Positions 24,177 to 36,305 of a stretch of 64,000 bases of DNA are shown here, piece by piece. The translations under genes and the position numbers were made by a program. Source of the DNA: Polytrichum commune (lineage: Eukaryota > Streptophyta > Polytrichopsida > Polytrichales > Polytrichaceae); the NCBI GenBank assembly GCA_950295325.1, contig OX485807.1, positions 15,961,001-16,025,000 of the forward strand. The letters are read 5' to 3'. Positions within the stretch are counted from its first letter, which is position 1; each line of letters starts with the position of its first letter. The notes beneath the pieces are model-generated. The model searched no databases, was not told the DNA's origin, and was given only the letters and a program-made list of their open reading frames with translations.

Positions 24177-24539
24177 CACTAAACATTGGAATTAGTGTCA
24201 CTAATTTATTCGTCTTGCTCAATTGTAAGCCACTCGTGTAGTGTCATCAACACTAGATGTAAACCTAACACTGCTTGTCATTCCTTGTATTAAAAAAAAA
24301 AATTGGGCATCATAGATTAATAATGTTATAATTATTGTCACTTACCAAGTGATTGTCATCCAATTTTCAACCATCCATGATAACATTTCATTACATAATA
24401 TGTTAGGAATGCCAAACTTTGTCTCTATAAAAATAAGTTGGGATGACATTACTTATATACTTATTCATAAGAAGTGCCATTAGAAAAAATGACCGCATTG
24501 ACATGAAATACCATATGACACTAACTCCAATATTTCGTG
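24177..24539. mobile_element. TA-type MITE, copy D, 363 bp
   Basis: The left end CACTAAACATTGGAATTAGTG pairs with the complement of the right end (CACGAAATATTGGAGTTAGTG). TA follows the right end; the left flank is GT, so one copy of the duplication has mutated. The interior matches copies A, B, C and E. Confidence 0.8.
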
Positions 24540-26150
24540 TAGTTATTTCCCAATGTCTAGACCACAAACCTCCATCTTGTGAAGAGGCCGGTAGTTAGGA
24601 TTGGATGCGCATGACTTTGGTTTTGGGGACATGGTGACAATTTCTACTTACGACTTTTAGTGGCACTTATCCAAGTTGTGTGGAGGACCATCAAACCCAT
24701 TTCTAAATGACAATAACTCATGGGTCAAATTAGCTTACCCAACTTGCACATTTAAGTCTTTGAGACACATTGTATATCCGTGTTCTTGGTCAACTTTGGA
24801 AATCTACACAACTCAAAGCCCAAATAGTTTTGCATTGTCATAGCATTTGAATTTGGACTTTTTGTGCTCATTCCCACTATTTTATAACGGTTTCTCCAAC
24901 AAGAAACTTGGCAACCATCTATTTAAACTTGGATGCTACTTTTCAACCCTTCCCTACCCCTAGGATCATATTTTCCTTGTGATAATATGGTTGACATGAC
25001 TCATGTCCAATCAAGAGGTAGTTTTCATGTAGGCCGTTGGCCCACCATATTCTAGTGGGAATGTAGAGTTTATCTAGTCAAATCTACATTTCAAGTATAA
25101 TCTAGTGGGCAATCAGCTTACATGGACACTAACCCTGTCCCCCCCCCCCCCTCCCTAATACACAAAGTCCCCTAAGGTTGTGAAGTTCCACACATGTAGT
25201 TTTCATTTCCAATGTGATGAAAAAATCATGAAGTTTTACACATGTCATCATCACATTCGGTCTGATGAAAAAAGTAAGTTAAAAGGGTTTGGATTTTGGG
25301 AACCTTGAAAAAGGAATGATTGTACTCAAGTTTTCGTCCCCTAGATATTGGAAACATGTTGACCTGTGGTGCGAATATGGGTTGAGAGATAATATTGCCT
25401 TTGGAATTTTACTGTGTTTTCAAAACTTGGAGATAAATCATGAGGTTTTTTTTGTTGAATATTGTGATATCAATTTTAAGACTTGTGAAAATTCACTCCA
25501 TTATCACACTTGTACTACACTTATGTGAGATGCTTATAATTAACGAAATTGGGTTTGTCTACCTTAACTTAGGTAACAACATCACAAGATTTGTTATTGT
25601 TTCAACTATAACTTATCATGGGTGATTGTATTAGACTCGCCCCTTAATAGTTAATGTAGAGGGATATTTTATTCAAAATATCCGTAAGTTTCAAGAATAT
25701 TCATGCTATTCTCAGCCTCACTGCAGTTCAGTCTCGAGTTTGATTGTCGATTCTTGAAAACATGTAAATAGAGATTGAAGACTTCTTGGGATCCATGAGG
25801 TTGGTGGACCTAGCATGTCTATATGAAAAAACGTATGTGTTGAATCTAAAGAGTAAATTCATGAATAACACATTGAAGACAAGATGCACCTCAAAATGTT
25901 ATCCTTTATTTCAAAATATTTTATCACGTTCCAAGATTACAAAACACCATAGGTGAAAAAACCAAAAGTAAAAAAGTAAAAATAAAACCTACTTAAGATT
26001 GTTACTTTGGGACTCGAGATTGGACCCACACTTCAAATTTGTGTCTCTCACAATAAGGTTGAAATCCTCACTATTTTTCACCGTACTCTATTCCGATGAG
26101 TTACCTTTCTTAATTGGCCTAAGTACTAAAATTGCATAAAAATATTACTC
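24540..26150. other. Intergenic, includes a C-tract
   Basis: A run of cytosines at about 25139-25151 is the only notable feature. The frames at 25289-25528 and 25440-25625 are unrecognised. Confidence 0.45.
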
Positions 26151-26508
26151 CACTAAATATGTTATTTAGTGTCACCAATTCTAATTGAATTGCTCAATAC
26201 TAATTGTAAAGTGCCTGTGTCACCAAACACTAACTATAAACCTAACATTCCTCATAAGAAATTTGGGCATTACAAAGTTACATTCTTGCAATTATTTGTG
26301 ACTTACTAAGTGATTTTTCATCCAAATCTAAATCATCCATGACAATATTTCAATACATAAATGCTAGGATGCAAAAATTACCAAAAGTGGATGAACAATA
26401 AGTAGGTTGGGATGACAATATTTGTAAACTAATCCATAAGAGGTGTCACTAAAAGTGTTACTACAAGTGACATAATATACCTTATGATACTAAGTGCAAT
26501 ATTTAGTG
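26151..26508. mobile_element. TA-type MITE, copy E, 358 bp
   Basis: The left end CACTAAATATGTTATTTAGTG and the right end AATATTTAGTG pair as inverted repeats; TA follows the right end and TC precedes the left. It lies 133 bp left of the large Harbinger element. Confidence 0.82.
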
Positions 26509-26815
26509 TAACATATTTACATAGCAACCCCTACCTCTGACACATTGTTGGATTTATTTAGCCATAGTAAAAACTTATTATATAGACATCAAAGCCAAAC
26601 TTTTAGAATGAATGCCGACGAATCACAAAGTCTGGATCTAAGGGCCAGTTCACACTATGGCCAAGTCGAGAGGAGAAGCCTTTGGGTTGAAACAATATAT
26701 TAAAATAATCCACTTGAAGCCTTTGGCCGGTCATAGTGTGAAGCCCCAAAGGACGAGTCCAAAGGACAAACCCCATACCATTTGCTTGGTAAAGAATCAT
26801 TACTTGGTACATGAA

Positions 26816-28306
26816 ATGGAGGAATTTTCTGAAATTTCCCTCTTTCACTCTTTAACCATGGATTCTAGAAGGGAACACATCATTGTTCTCCTTTCGGTCT
26901 TTATGGTTATGAAGTATGGTATTGTGGGCATTTTGGCGTTGCAAAAACTTGTAATTTTTCAACAAAATGTCCAAATGATGATGATGGTGGTATTTATTAC
27001 ACAAGGGCGGAGGGTGGATTTTGGAAGGTCTTGTTGGCGTTTTCAAAGATATGGAGGGTTTTTGGAGCAAACACTTATGGGATTATTTCCGGAGAGTGAA
27101 TTTAAGCGTCGAATGAGGGTGAGTAATTTACGTTCAAATACTTATGTACTCTTTTGGGGCCTATTTTGAAGAAGAAAAAAATACACATCTCAGAGAGAGT
27201 ATTAGTGTTGAATGTAGAGTTGCGGTAACTTTGTCTCGATTAGTAACTGAAAATTCATTAAGAATAATTGAAGATATATATGGTACAGGGTTGAATACAA
27301 CTTCAACAATTGTGAGGGAATGTTGTGAGGCTATTAGGATTCAACTATGACCATTGGTTTTTCCAAAACCAACATTTGCGAGGATGAAAGAGATAGCTTC
27401 TGGATTTAAGGCATTGCATGACATTCCTTTCATAATAAGGGCAATAGATGGCAGCTATATACCCATTCTAGCACCCTCCTATGATCCAGCAATATATTAT
27501 AATATAAAAGGATTTTTATTCATGTTTGCTTCAAGGAGTTGTAGATGCGGATTGTAAATTTTGGGACTATGATTTTGGATGGGCCGGGAGGATACATGAT
27601 CGGGTATTGTTTTAGAAATCTGAAATTGAGAAGAAAACTATGAGAGGTTCGTTTTTACCATTCAAATTTATTGGAGACGCAACCTATCTAATGCGGCCTT
27701 GGTTTTATTCACCTTTTAAGGGATAAAGAGACGGTTTACCTAGAAAAAAAAGCCCATTGGAATTTTATCCAATCAAGCACCCGTATGGCCGTGGATAGGG
27801 CATTTGGTATTCTCAAAGGAAGATGGCGGATTTTACAGAAGAGAATTGATATGCCGCTCCGGAATGTACCAGATATTGTTACTACAGCCCTTTGTCTACA
27901 CAATTTGTATATAATTCAGAAGGACGAATTCAATATGGAATGGGCGGTAAATGCAGAGAAGGATTTGCAAGAGGAGGCTAATATGTCTTTAGAAAATTTA
28001 CAAAATATTGACATGTTTAAGGCCCTTGAAGCATCTTTGAGGGATATGAGAGAATTACAGAAGGTCAATCCCGAAGCCGAGGAGACACCATTCATTGAAA
28101 TGGAGGAAGAAGAAGAAATAGAAGGTGGAAATGATGAAGGCGAAAAAACAAAGGTCGAACGTAAAAAAAACATGAAGAAATTGTTGGCTGAAGCAACCCG
28201 TGTGTATTTATTATTAGCAAAGAATTCTTACAAGGTTTATTTAGCCCAAAAATCAACTCTTCGATTTGAGGGCTGTAACTATGATACTTCTAGTTTTGAA
28301 TCATAG
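26816..28306 (+). pseudogene. PIF/Harbinger transposase (DDE nuclease), broken
   Basis: The N-terminal part has EFKRRMRVS, then CRVAVTLSRLVTENS and TTSTIVRECCEAI, the conserved Harbinger nuclease lead-in. The first catalytic Asp is in AIDGSYIPI (about 27447), followed by YYNIKG. The second is in DYDFGWAGRIHDRVL. The C-terminal AFGILKGRWRILQKRID and CLHNLYI are also family-typical. The coding frame is broken by TGA at 27348-27350, a frameshift near 27510, further in-frame stops near 27613 and 27723, and another shift before 27785. The residue usually Glu in VERAFG is Asp here. The tail from 28080 is very acidic and then Lys-rich. This is a homologue of HARBI1-type nucleases that cannot be translated as one protein. 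Confidence 0.9.
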
Positions 28307-29551
28307 TAGTAATTTGAACTAGAATTTGTTAATGAGGCGGTCAAATTGGTGATCTACCCTCTATAGTAGTTCATTTGTTCTTTCAAAAAATTTCATCAAT
28401 CCAATGCTGGTTTCAGCCATTTTTTCAAAAATCTCAATTGATGTTTCCTGAAAATTAATTTTGGTCTTTAATATTGATGGAGGGGTCAATATTGGGGTAC
28501 TTTCTATTTCCAGAGAAGAATTGGTTGGAAAATCTGTACTATCATTTGTTGTAGCTGATATGTGCTTGAAAACCTAGCCGGCTTGATGGTACCATTGATC
28601 TAGAACGTCGAAAAATTTAGTTTTTTGCCGGTTGTTGCATATAATGCCGTTGGTAAGTTTGTCTTCTTTGTAAGAAACAAAAATTTGATTAAATTTCTTA
28701 CGGCACACTGTCAGGTAGAGAAGTCTTTGCTTTGGGAAAATACTAGATTTCTGATTGCAATTAGTTTTGGCTTAAGACATGGGAGACTAGGATAATGTAA
28801 GAAGTATTCATCCTTGAATACATCATACATACAAACCCATATAAATTTTGCACATACCTTTAAAATTCCGGATCTCTCTTTAAAATTGTAGTCAAACTTT
28901 AAATAACCACCAAATTAACATAAATACTCCAAATCAAGAGTGCTTTAGCATTTTGGAAAAACTATCAAAGTGCTTAACAAAATAAAAGAGAGATTAAATG
29001 TTAGTAAGGTACTATCCAAGGTCCATAGCTCGTCAAAGCTTTGCCAATGTCAAATGTTAGTTTCTTAGAAAGCTAACAATATCACACAGGTTCTCTCAAA
29101 AATTCATTTTCAAAATCCTTACAAAACGTTTTTTATGCTCTGTTGAAGTTGGTACACGCTTTCATTCTTGAACCTAGTTGGCAACTCAAGATCCTCTCGC
29201 CTTGAAAGCCATAACTCTCTTTTCAACATTCTAAACAAGAAGTATAAATCTCCATAGAGAGTTGAAACAATAACACTTTACTTGCTTAAATTTCATAAAC
29301 AAAAAATTATACATAAATTTTTACAAGCTTTTAAAATCATGGTCTTCTAAATTTCATTATAACAAACATTGTTATACTCTAACATTCATAGAAATCACAT
29401 ACAAAATCCAAATAGAGCGTGCTATATCATTTCGGAACCACACCAATAAGACGTACAAATTCCAAAATCTCATAGAAAATTTCCAAGTACACACTGAGTT
29501 CTCCCTCTCTACACACTATATATCTCAAAATTCCAAAAAAACTCCCTTTGA
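28307..29551. other. Interior of the Harbinger element, no gene seen
   Basis: AT-rich sequence without recognisable coding segments. A short exon of the leftward second gene could lie here but I cannot see one. Confidence 0.4.
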
Positions 29552-29975
29552 GGAAAGAGGGGCCCGATCCCTTAGCATCCTCCCAAAAATCAACACTAGC
29601 CAATACCTATGTCACATGGGCTTCAACAAGTCATTGGCTAATTCTCATTAGCATACTCATCCTTATATATCTTTTATCTTAGCCATAAGGCATCAAAAGT
29701 CTACCAAAATGGTAAATTATTTATATCTTTCAATTACCAAACTTTAAACACACAAGATGAATTTTGAAGAGAGAGAGGGCCGACCTCTTAGCCTCTTCCC
29801 AAATTCAATACTAGCCCAAAGCTATGTCACGTGGGCTTCAACTAATCATTAGCTAACTCCCATTAGTTTACTCATCCTTATCTATTCCTTATCTTAGCCA
29901 TAAGGCATTAAAAGTCTACCAAAATGGTAAACTATTTCCACCTTTCATTTTCCAAACTTCAAGCACACAAGATGA
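29552..29975. repeat. Direct duplication, period about 214 bp, inside the Harbinger element
   Basis: Both units contain CTTAGC, CTATGTCAC(A/G)TGGGCTTCAA and TCTTAGCCATAAGGCAT followed by AAAAGTCTACCAAAATGGTAAA. No coding frame is shared. Confidence 0.88.
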
Positions 29976-30728
29976 AGTTTGAAAACATTAAAAAACTTAA
30001 ACATATAACATCAAATATATGTCTAAATGAGATTGAAAATAATTCCAACAAGAATTTCACTCCAACTGTAAGAACTTGAGGATGCGTCGAAGAATAACTA
30101 CAACGTAGTCCGCACGATCAGCCTTACACAATGAATTAACTGGACCTTCAAGCCAACGTTAATAACTACAACTTCCTTCGATAGGCCTAAGACAACAAGA
30201 ATATTGATCATTATTTAAACCTTAAAAATTTCCTCAAAACATCACATCTCGAGTGTCAGGTTCAACACACGCAACTTGTAAAAAAATCACCAATGCACGA
30301 GCATCTTGTTGAAGGTTTATGTGCCACCGCTGCTCCACACGAGGTTGCTTTGACGGCCGAGAAGGCCCAGCTTCTTCTTGAGGACGCTCGTGCAGTGATG
30401 CATGACTAGTTGGCAAAAAAATACAAATCAGCAGTTGAGATAGAAAAAAAATCTAGCTTAAGCTCTGGTTGAAATTCTTCATCTTGACTCTCAGAACGAA
30501 CTCTCCAATTCGACATCTTTAAAAAAAATCTAAATAACTACATCGAACTAGTGAAGCTCTAAAATGGTCCTTCTCCTTATAACATAAACAATTTCTAACA
30601 AGAAAATGTCATCTTGAAGCTTCCCCAAAAGGTGTATTTATTTCTTCCAATCAAATTCCATTCAAACGAAAATAAAACAAAAATGTATAAACAATGAATG
30701 GGATATAAATCCCTTCAGCATGCTCCGA

Positions 30729-31070
30729 TAAACGCCAAGCCGCGGAAGTTCAACAGGTAAAGTATTTCAAGTGCCATAACACTGGTCCGGGTTCGAAACC
30801 CTTTGAACATGTATGAGCGGATGAATGGCCACGTGGCTTGGTACTGTTGGTGAAAACTAGGCAAGTAACTACCAGTTGGCGCCACCTACCCCCTGAGCAT
30901 ATGAAAAAACGCAGAGACTCCAAATTTTGTGGTTATAACCACGGCTCTTTTTCTTCTCCCTTCATTCCTCTGATATCTCATTTCCCTTTTGTCTATAATT
31001 TTATTATTAATTTTTTGTTTTATTTTTATTTTCTTTAAAACCTACTCTCAAACCATTCCACACTATATTT
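30729..31070 (+). repeat. tRNA-derived SINE-like sequence
   Basis: AGTTCAACAGGTAAAGT resembles a polymerase III A box, and GGTTCGAAACC at 30787-30797 is a perfect B box at typical spacing. The tRNA-like head does not fold into a credible tRNA. It is followed by unrelated sequence ending in a T/A-rich tail near 31040. A second, weaker B-box-like GGCTCGAATCTC lies at 31340-31351, so two SINE relics may be adjacent. Confidence 0.55.
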
Positions 31071-31505
31071 ACATATTCAATCATTTCTTGCACGACAATG
31101 CTTGAACTGTTCGGTTGAACTTGGGGAGCATAACCACCATCATTGCATGAAGCCGCACCCATGTATCAATTCCTGCACTCAAAACAGTGAAACAATGAGA
31201 GAAACAGTCAAGTGTAAGAAAGAGATGAATGGATTGGGAGATATGTAAAGGAAGGTGGTGGCCATGTGATCACCAAGTGGATGGGAGGGTAGAAGGTTTA
31301 TTTGCTGGAAAAGTTCCCCTCCGTAAGGGAAGGGTACGAGGCTCGAATCTCAATGGCGACATTTGCTCGAATTCCTATGGGGGAAAAGGGGGGCCTGGGG
31401 CTGGGACACGGGCCTTTATTAGGCCTCCAAATAGGCCTCACAAATCCTTAAAATTCCTCAAAATCTGAAATTTTCTTTGCAAACAAACCTAATTAGGTTT
31501 AGGAT

Positions 31506-31853
31506 TTAGTCACCTTGTTTTTTGCCGTTCCTTTCAAACTCGGGCTCCATCTCCCCCTTCAAAGCAATGAATTGATACACCTCTGAATCTAGCCAATTCC
31601 GATTTCCTTCCTCTCCTTCAACCTTCACTTCAACTTGTATAGGTTTCTTCTTTGGGGCAGCTTTCTTCCTTGGGGCAACTCTTTTATTTAAAGTCCGTAT
31701 TATCTCACAATCCTTCTCTTCTTCAACACTTCTCTCTTCAACTCTCTCAACCCTCTCAACTTCCACCTCTTTCACTTTTTCCTCTCTAGTAGGTGTTGAA
31801 TATGGCCGAAATGCACCAAAATAGTTCACACTCAAAACATTCTCTAAGCCCAT
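31506..31853 (-). CDS. Harbinger second ORF: trihelix/Myb-like DNA-binding protein, first exon
   Basis: A 115-residue frame. Residues 20-50 are Glu-rich, residues 58-75 are basic (RVAPRKKAAPKKKP), and residues 85-106 carry NWLDSEVYQFIALKGEMEPEF, the first helix of a trihelix/Myb-like fold as found in PIF/Harbinger ORF1 proteins. These proteins bind the element's ends and help bring the transposase into the nucleus. The frame stops soon after the first helix, but a donor-like AAG/GTGACT at 31514 suggests that the rest of the domain was on a further exon to the left, which I did not find. No disabling change is visible in this exon. Confidence 0.7.
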   Translation of the reverse strand: MGLENVLSVNYFGAFRPYSTPTREEKVKEVEVERVERVEERSVEEEKDCEIIRTLNKRVAPRKKAAPKKKPIQVEVKVEGEEGNRNWLDSEVYQFIALKGEMEPEFERNGKKQGD

Positions 31854-32338
31854 CCACCTCTCTTAGCTAAAGAACTCTCCGTTTTGAGAAAATTGCTCCA
31901 TGAAAAAAAAATTGCGAAAAAAAATTGAATCAAACCAGCAAAAACAAGGGCAAAAACAAATGAACAAAAAACAAGGGCACAAGAAAAAGAGGGCGAGAAG
32001 AGAGAGACGACCCACTTTATCCCTTGAAAAAATCTGCCTTTTCCATCTAACGGTCCAAATCTTGTCATATTTTGAATATTTTAATGGGAAAAAAGTTCGG
32101 CCTCTCGACGAAAGTTTGGGTTGAGCATTTTGCTCGACTCAAACTTTGCTCGAGAGGCCGAACTCTTGGCGCCAAAACTTCCTAAAATGCTGCCACCTAG
32201 GCTCTTTTGGAGGCGACGTCCTTTGGACTTCGGCCTCTAGTGTGAAGGCCGAGAGGACGGCCTTTGGACATTTCTACATTTTCATTGGTCCAAATGCTTC
32301 TCCTCTCGAAGTTTGGCCATAGTGTGAACCGACCCTAA

Positions 32339-33424
32339 GGGCCACTTCACACATGAGACTGAGAGCCCGTGACCATTACACTTCAAGCACTCTCATTGGT
32401 GGAAAAGACGGAGACGGTCCAAGTTCACTTCACACTACGCTTGAGGGACCAATGGAGTATGTGAATGCAAGATGGAATGTAAAGTCTACATGCATTCCTA
32501 CATGGCATCGAATGGATCATATTTCATGGTCACTTGGACTATTTTCAAAAACCACCTCTTAGAGGTAGGCCTAATACAAAACCGGGAGATCATGACCCAA
32601 CCGATCGCTCACAACCGTTGATTTATTCTATTTTATCATGTGTGAGGACCTACATGAATAGAAGTTAATCAAAATAGCATTTGATCGAGGGTCCGGTCAC
32701 ATATGACTTCACACTACACTTGAGGGTCCATGACCGAACTACATGATTTTGGAGGTGTGTTGGGACGGCCTTTGGGCACTTTCTTTTGGGCTCTCATAAT
32801 TTCATGGTCACGGCTCTTGGCTCGTGTGTGAAGTGGCCACTTCACACATGAGCCAAGAGCCGTGACCTTGTAATGGTGAGGACCCTTGACTCTCATCCAA
32901 AGGATGTACCATGGATGTTAGGAAAGTTGTTTCATCTAATTAGGGGCCCTCAAGCATAGTGTGAAGTGAGAATGGACCATTTTGCGGGACCATTGCATAT
33001 TTCGTTGGCGAAAAAAAAAGGGAGGATTTGGTTTAATATAATATCTCTCAAACTCTATTAATTTAAGAAAATTAATTTTTAGCGTTTGTTTGTCCTTGAA
33101 TTTCTCCTGGAATATGCCTTGCAATCTGTCCTGAAATATGTTCTCCTCAAAAAAAAAAAAATTTAAATCATGGTCTCCCGGAATTTTCATCAGGCCCACC
33201 TCCAAGAGGTGGGCTTGACGCAAATTCCGGGAGACCCCGAAACCTTATCCATAGTTCGCCATGTAGAACTCCATGTAGACTTCTCATTCGTGAAGTCTTC
33301 TTTGGGCCTTTAGGCCTTCACCTTCGTGTGTGAAATGAACTTGGACGGTCTCCGCCCTTTCGACCAATGAGAGCTCTTAAATTGCAATGGTCACGGGCCT
33401 TTAGTCTTGTGTGTGAACTGGCCC
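32339..33424. mobile_element. Composite of two Harbinger-type MITEs (family H2) fused end to end, 1086 bp
   Basis: The left half (32339-32836) is a typical H2 element. At 32836/32837 its right end meets a second element whose left end is the mirror image, producing a 62-bp palindrome without the GGGCCC/TAA joint expected from two separate insertions. The right half ends GAACTGGCCC at 33424. TAA borders the whole unit (32336-32338 and 33425-33427), and the left TAA is shared with the 5.7-kb element. No protein is encoded; the frame 32936-33223 is not credited. Confidence 0.82.
32806..32867. repeat. 62-bp near-perfect palindrome at the MITE junction
   Basis: The arms 32806-32836 and 32837-32867 differ at one position (GTGTGTG against CACATG). 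The centre is GTGGCCAC. The palindrome is made of two facing H2 terminal repeats. Confidence 0.92.
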
Positions 33425-33427
33425 TAA

Positions 33428-35470
33428 GAAAAGTGGAGAAACTCCATAGAGGAGACATTTTCTTGGCTATCCCCTAGAGCAAAGCGTATGGTTTGCTTCT
33501 TTTTTTATCGCCCATAAGTTTAGTTAAATGAATGCATGCATATTAATGTGGGAACCAGGTAACTAATGTGGATGAAACTAAGTTATCTTTCACTAATTAC
33601 AAATCCAAGTCAGAAAATTGATAGAGCTATCTAGAACCTTACTTAAATCTTACTCTTGAGATAAGGTACGGGGAAATATATTCATAAACTACCAGATTAC
33701 ATCACACATTTTTGTTCTCCTTGATGTATTACAAACATCAAATTTCAACCAATTGTTAATTCATCCAACGGGGATAGACTTATGTGTGTAGCATTTTGTT
33801 TAACACTAAATTAACAACCACATTTGAAGGTGGCACCATCATGGAGTATTACCCCCCCCCCCCCCAAGAAAAATTGTAGCTATTGAACGACAAACTTCAC
33901 CAAGCCAGTGGGTAGCATGTCTCCTTTAGTAGGGTGGACTTTTTCCACTTCATATTCGATTAATTGTAATATTTTTGATCTTGAAATGCCCATGCAACCA
34001 CAAATCAGTCAATTTCTGGTCAAAGAGCCGAATCATCAATTTCCAAACCTTTTGTTGGAGATATTTCTTTCACAAAAATGTTTAAGTTAGATTACGATGC
34101 ATCTTTTGACGGTTGAGATTGAGCTAAAGACCTACTTTGTAGATTCTACATTGTTGAGTAAATTGGAATTTGAGTGCCCAAAATCCCAACCGAATTCTAG
34201 GGATGCTTCAATCATGTGCCTCTTGTAGTTTTTTCCTTTGCAACTTCTTTACCTGCTAATGATTACATACTTTCTCTACTACAAATGAAATTTGAGATGA
34301 AAATATATGCTTACATGTATATTTGTATTCAAAATATATATTTTTCATGCGAAAACCATAACTAATCCAAATATGGCCCAATCGTATTTAAATTTTGGTT
34401 AAAGCTTTAATATAGATTTGCCTACTTATGTAGGACTTTACTTTTAAATTTGAGCTCAGTTAAGTAAACATAATTACTCTTATGCAATGCTTTGACTTTT
34501 TGGAAATATGGCCAAGCATTTGGAGGTCAACCATGGACAAGGATTACATTGTTGATGGTAAATATTGTGGGCCACACTATTAACAAGTAACCAACACTAA
34601 CCAATTGGGCATGTCATTGTGGATGCACTCTATGTTCCAAATCATACTGCATATAATATCAGAGGTGTATGTTGTAAGTTACTACGTTTTTGGGATGAAA
34701 AATAGTGTGCATTTGACAAACTCCCAACAAGTGAAATTTCTATCATACATGTCCTACCCATGTGGTTGCAAATTAAAACATTAGATGTTTATTATTTCTA
34801 TAATTAGACTTTCAATTTTCAAAAAATCATTTCCCATATTTGTCTGGAAATAGCATTTTTCCAAGGAGTCTCAAAGGACTTGGCCATTTATTTTCACAAG
34901 AGCTCCACGAGCTCTCTCTCAAAAGAGAAGACATCATGGAGCCACATCATGTCTTTATTTGACCTCATCCCCCACAAACTTGGTTTGGAGATTCATTTAT
35001 ATTATGAGAATATGTAAGTGTAAGTTTTGTTTGATTCCATTTTAATTTGAAGGAGAATGATGCTTTGAAGTTGTTTTGAATCTTGTAGAAGGTCATTGAA
35101 GGGGAGGGGGCACACAAGTTGTGAAATTGCCAGTTTCCCCACTAACGCCACTTTCCTAACATTCCAGGATCTAAATAAAAGCTCATTTGTCATATTGAAT
35201 TGGCAGCTAGGAATTGGGATTTGCCTCCCCACTAGCCTATCAACATTTGAAAAATGGTGGGGGAGGGGGGACATAACCGATCGCTTTGAGAGCCAGAAAG
35301 AACACAACATCGGGTCTCAGATGTTGAATATTAATACTTTGATATTTTGTAAAGTAGTCATATTTGAGGTGGGGTGTCATTAAACCAACAAAAATGGCGG
35401 CTCATTTGCACACGTAGTGTGGCCCTAAGTTTCGAAACATCTAGTTTCACCTCTCCAGTTCGAGACGGTT
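33428..35470. other. Intergenic, no gene; C-tract
   Basis: A cytosine run lies at about 33851-33865. Frames at 33908-34090, 35002-35310 (minus) and 35096-35383 are unrecognised. Confidence 0.45.
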
Positions 35471-35839
35471 TTTGGGTGAAAACTTGTAGTTTTGGGCGTG
35501 TGTGGCTATGAGCCCAAAATGAGTGCTCATATTTGTTTTATGTTTAGAATTTATTTAGAAGTGCATTTGGAGTGTTATTAAAACAATCAAAAGTATAAAA
35601 AGAGTGAGGCTTGGTGTGGATTTATGTTTAGGCCTTAAGCCTATTTGTGTAGTTAATTAGAAGCTTAGTGACATTAGGGAGTGTTTTGGTTGAGTGGGTA
35701 GTGTTTGAGGAAGCAAGGGTAAGGTCCTTTGATTTAAATGGTTGAATTAGAACATGCTCTTGTTGGTTTAAAGGGTGAAGGTTAGTGGATAGGATAAGGT
35801 CCTACTAAGTAGGAGAATGCGAAAGGGCTTGTGGTCTTG

Positions 35840-35932
35840 GGTGCCCTCTCCTCCTCCTCCTCCTCCTCCTCTCCTCTCTTCATTCTCTCTTCATTCTCTC
35901 TTCTTCCTCTCCTCTCTCTCCTCCCTCTCTAG
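35840..35932. repeat. Polypyrimidine microsatellite (CTC/CTT)
   Basis: A run of CTCCTCCTCC followed by TTCATTCTCTC units; one strand is almost entirely pyrimidine for about 90 bases. Confidence 0.92.
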
Positions 35933-36049
35933 GAACATGAGCTCTTAGAACTAGAAAAATTGTGTGAATTAGGTAGTTGATTAGTTGACTTATTGGGTTT
36001 GATTAGAGTAATTAGTTAGGGGTTTGTTGGAAATTAAGTAAACACTGGA

Positions 36050-36305
36050 TTAGCGGCTGGAGAGGCTTAGTTAGCTGGGAAGACTGCAGCTGGAAGGCTG
36101 AGTTAGCTGGGAAGACCGCAGCTGCTGGAAGGCTAGTTAGTTGGGAAGACTGCCGCAGCTTGGAGAGGCTTAGTTAGCTGGGAAGACTGCAGCTGCTAGA
36201 AGGCTACTTAGCTGGGAAGACTACATCTGCTGGAAGGTTGGTTAGCTGGGAAGATTGCCGCAGCTGGAAGGGCTGAATTAATGGGAGACTGCCACAGCTG
36301 GGTGA
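36050..36305. repeat. Minisatellite, about 40-bp unit, around six diverged copies
   Basis: Repeated TTAGCTGGGAAGACTGCAGC(TGC)TGGAAGG units with variation in length. GC content is well above the flanks. A TATAAAG sequence follows at 36395 and an AATAAA-like signal at about 36630, hinting at a transcription unit or a solo LTR, but no TG...CA ends or duplication were established. Confidence 0.85.

Larger units (their letters stand above)
26642..32335. mobile_element. PIF/Harbinger element, 5.69 kb, with decayed transposase and second ORF
   Basis: The left end GGGCCAGTTCACACTATGGC and the complement of the right end (GGGTCGGTTCACACTATGGC) form an imperfect terminal inverted repeat that continues through CGAGAGGAGAAGC. 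TAA lies on both sides (26639-26641 and 32336-32338). Subterminal TCCTTTGGAC-like motifs recur near both ends. Inside, a Harbinger transposase relic faces right (26816-28306) and a trihelix/Myb-like ORF faces left (31506-31853), the two-gene content typical of PIF/Harbinger. The space between has been enlarged by a direct duplication and SINE-like sequence. The transposase is broken, so the element is no longer autonomous. Confidence 0.92.

Noticed and set aside
26657-26815. Start codon for the Harbinger transposase at 26657
   Set aside because: This ATG lies within the terminal inverted repeat. A start at 26816 or later is more plausible, and the gene is broken in any case.
30729-30803. tRNA gene
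   Set aside because: A and B boxes are present but acceptor and anticodon stems do not pair, so I call it SINE-like.
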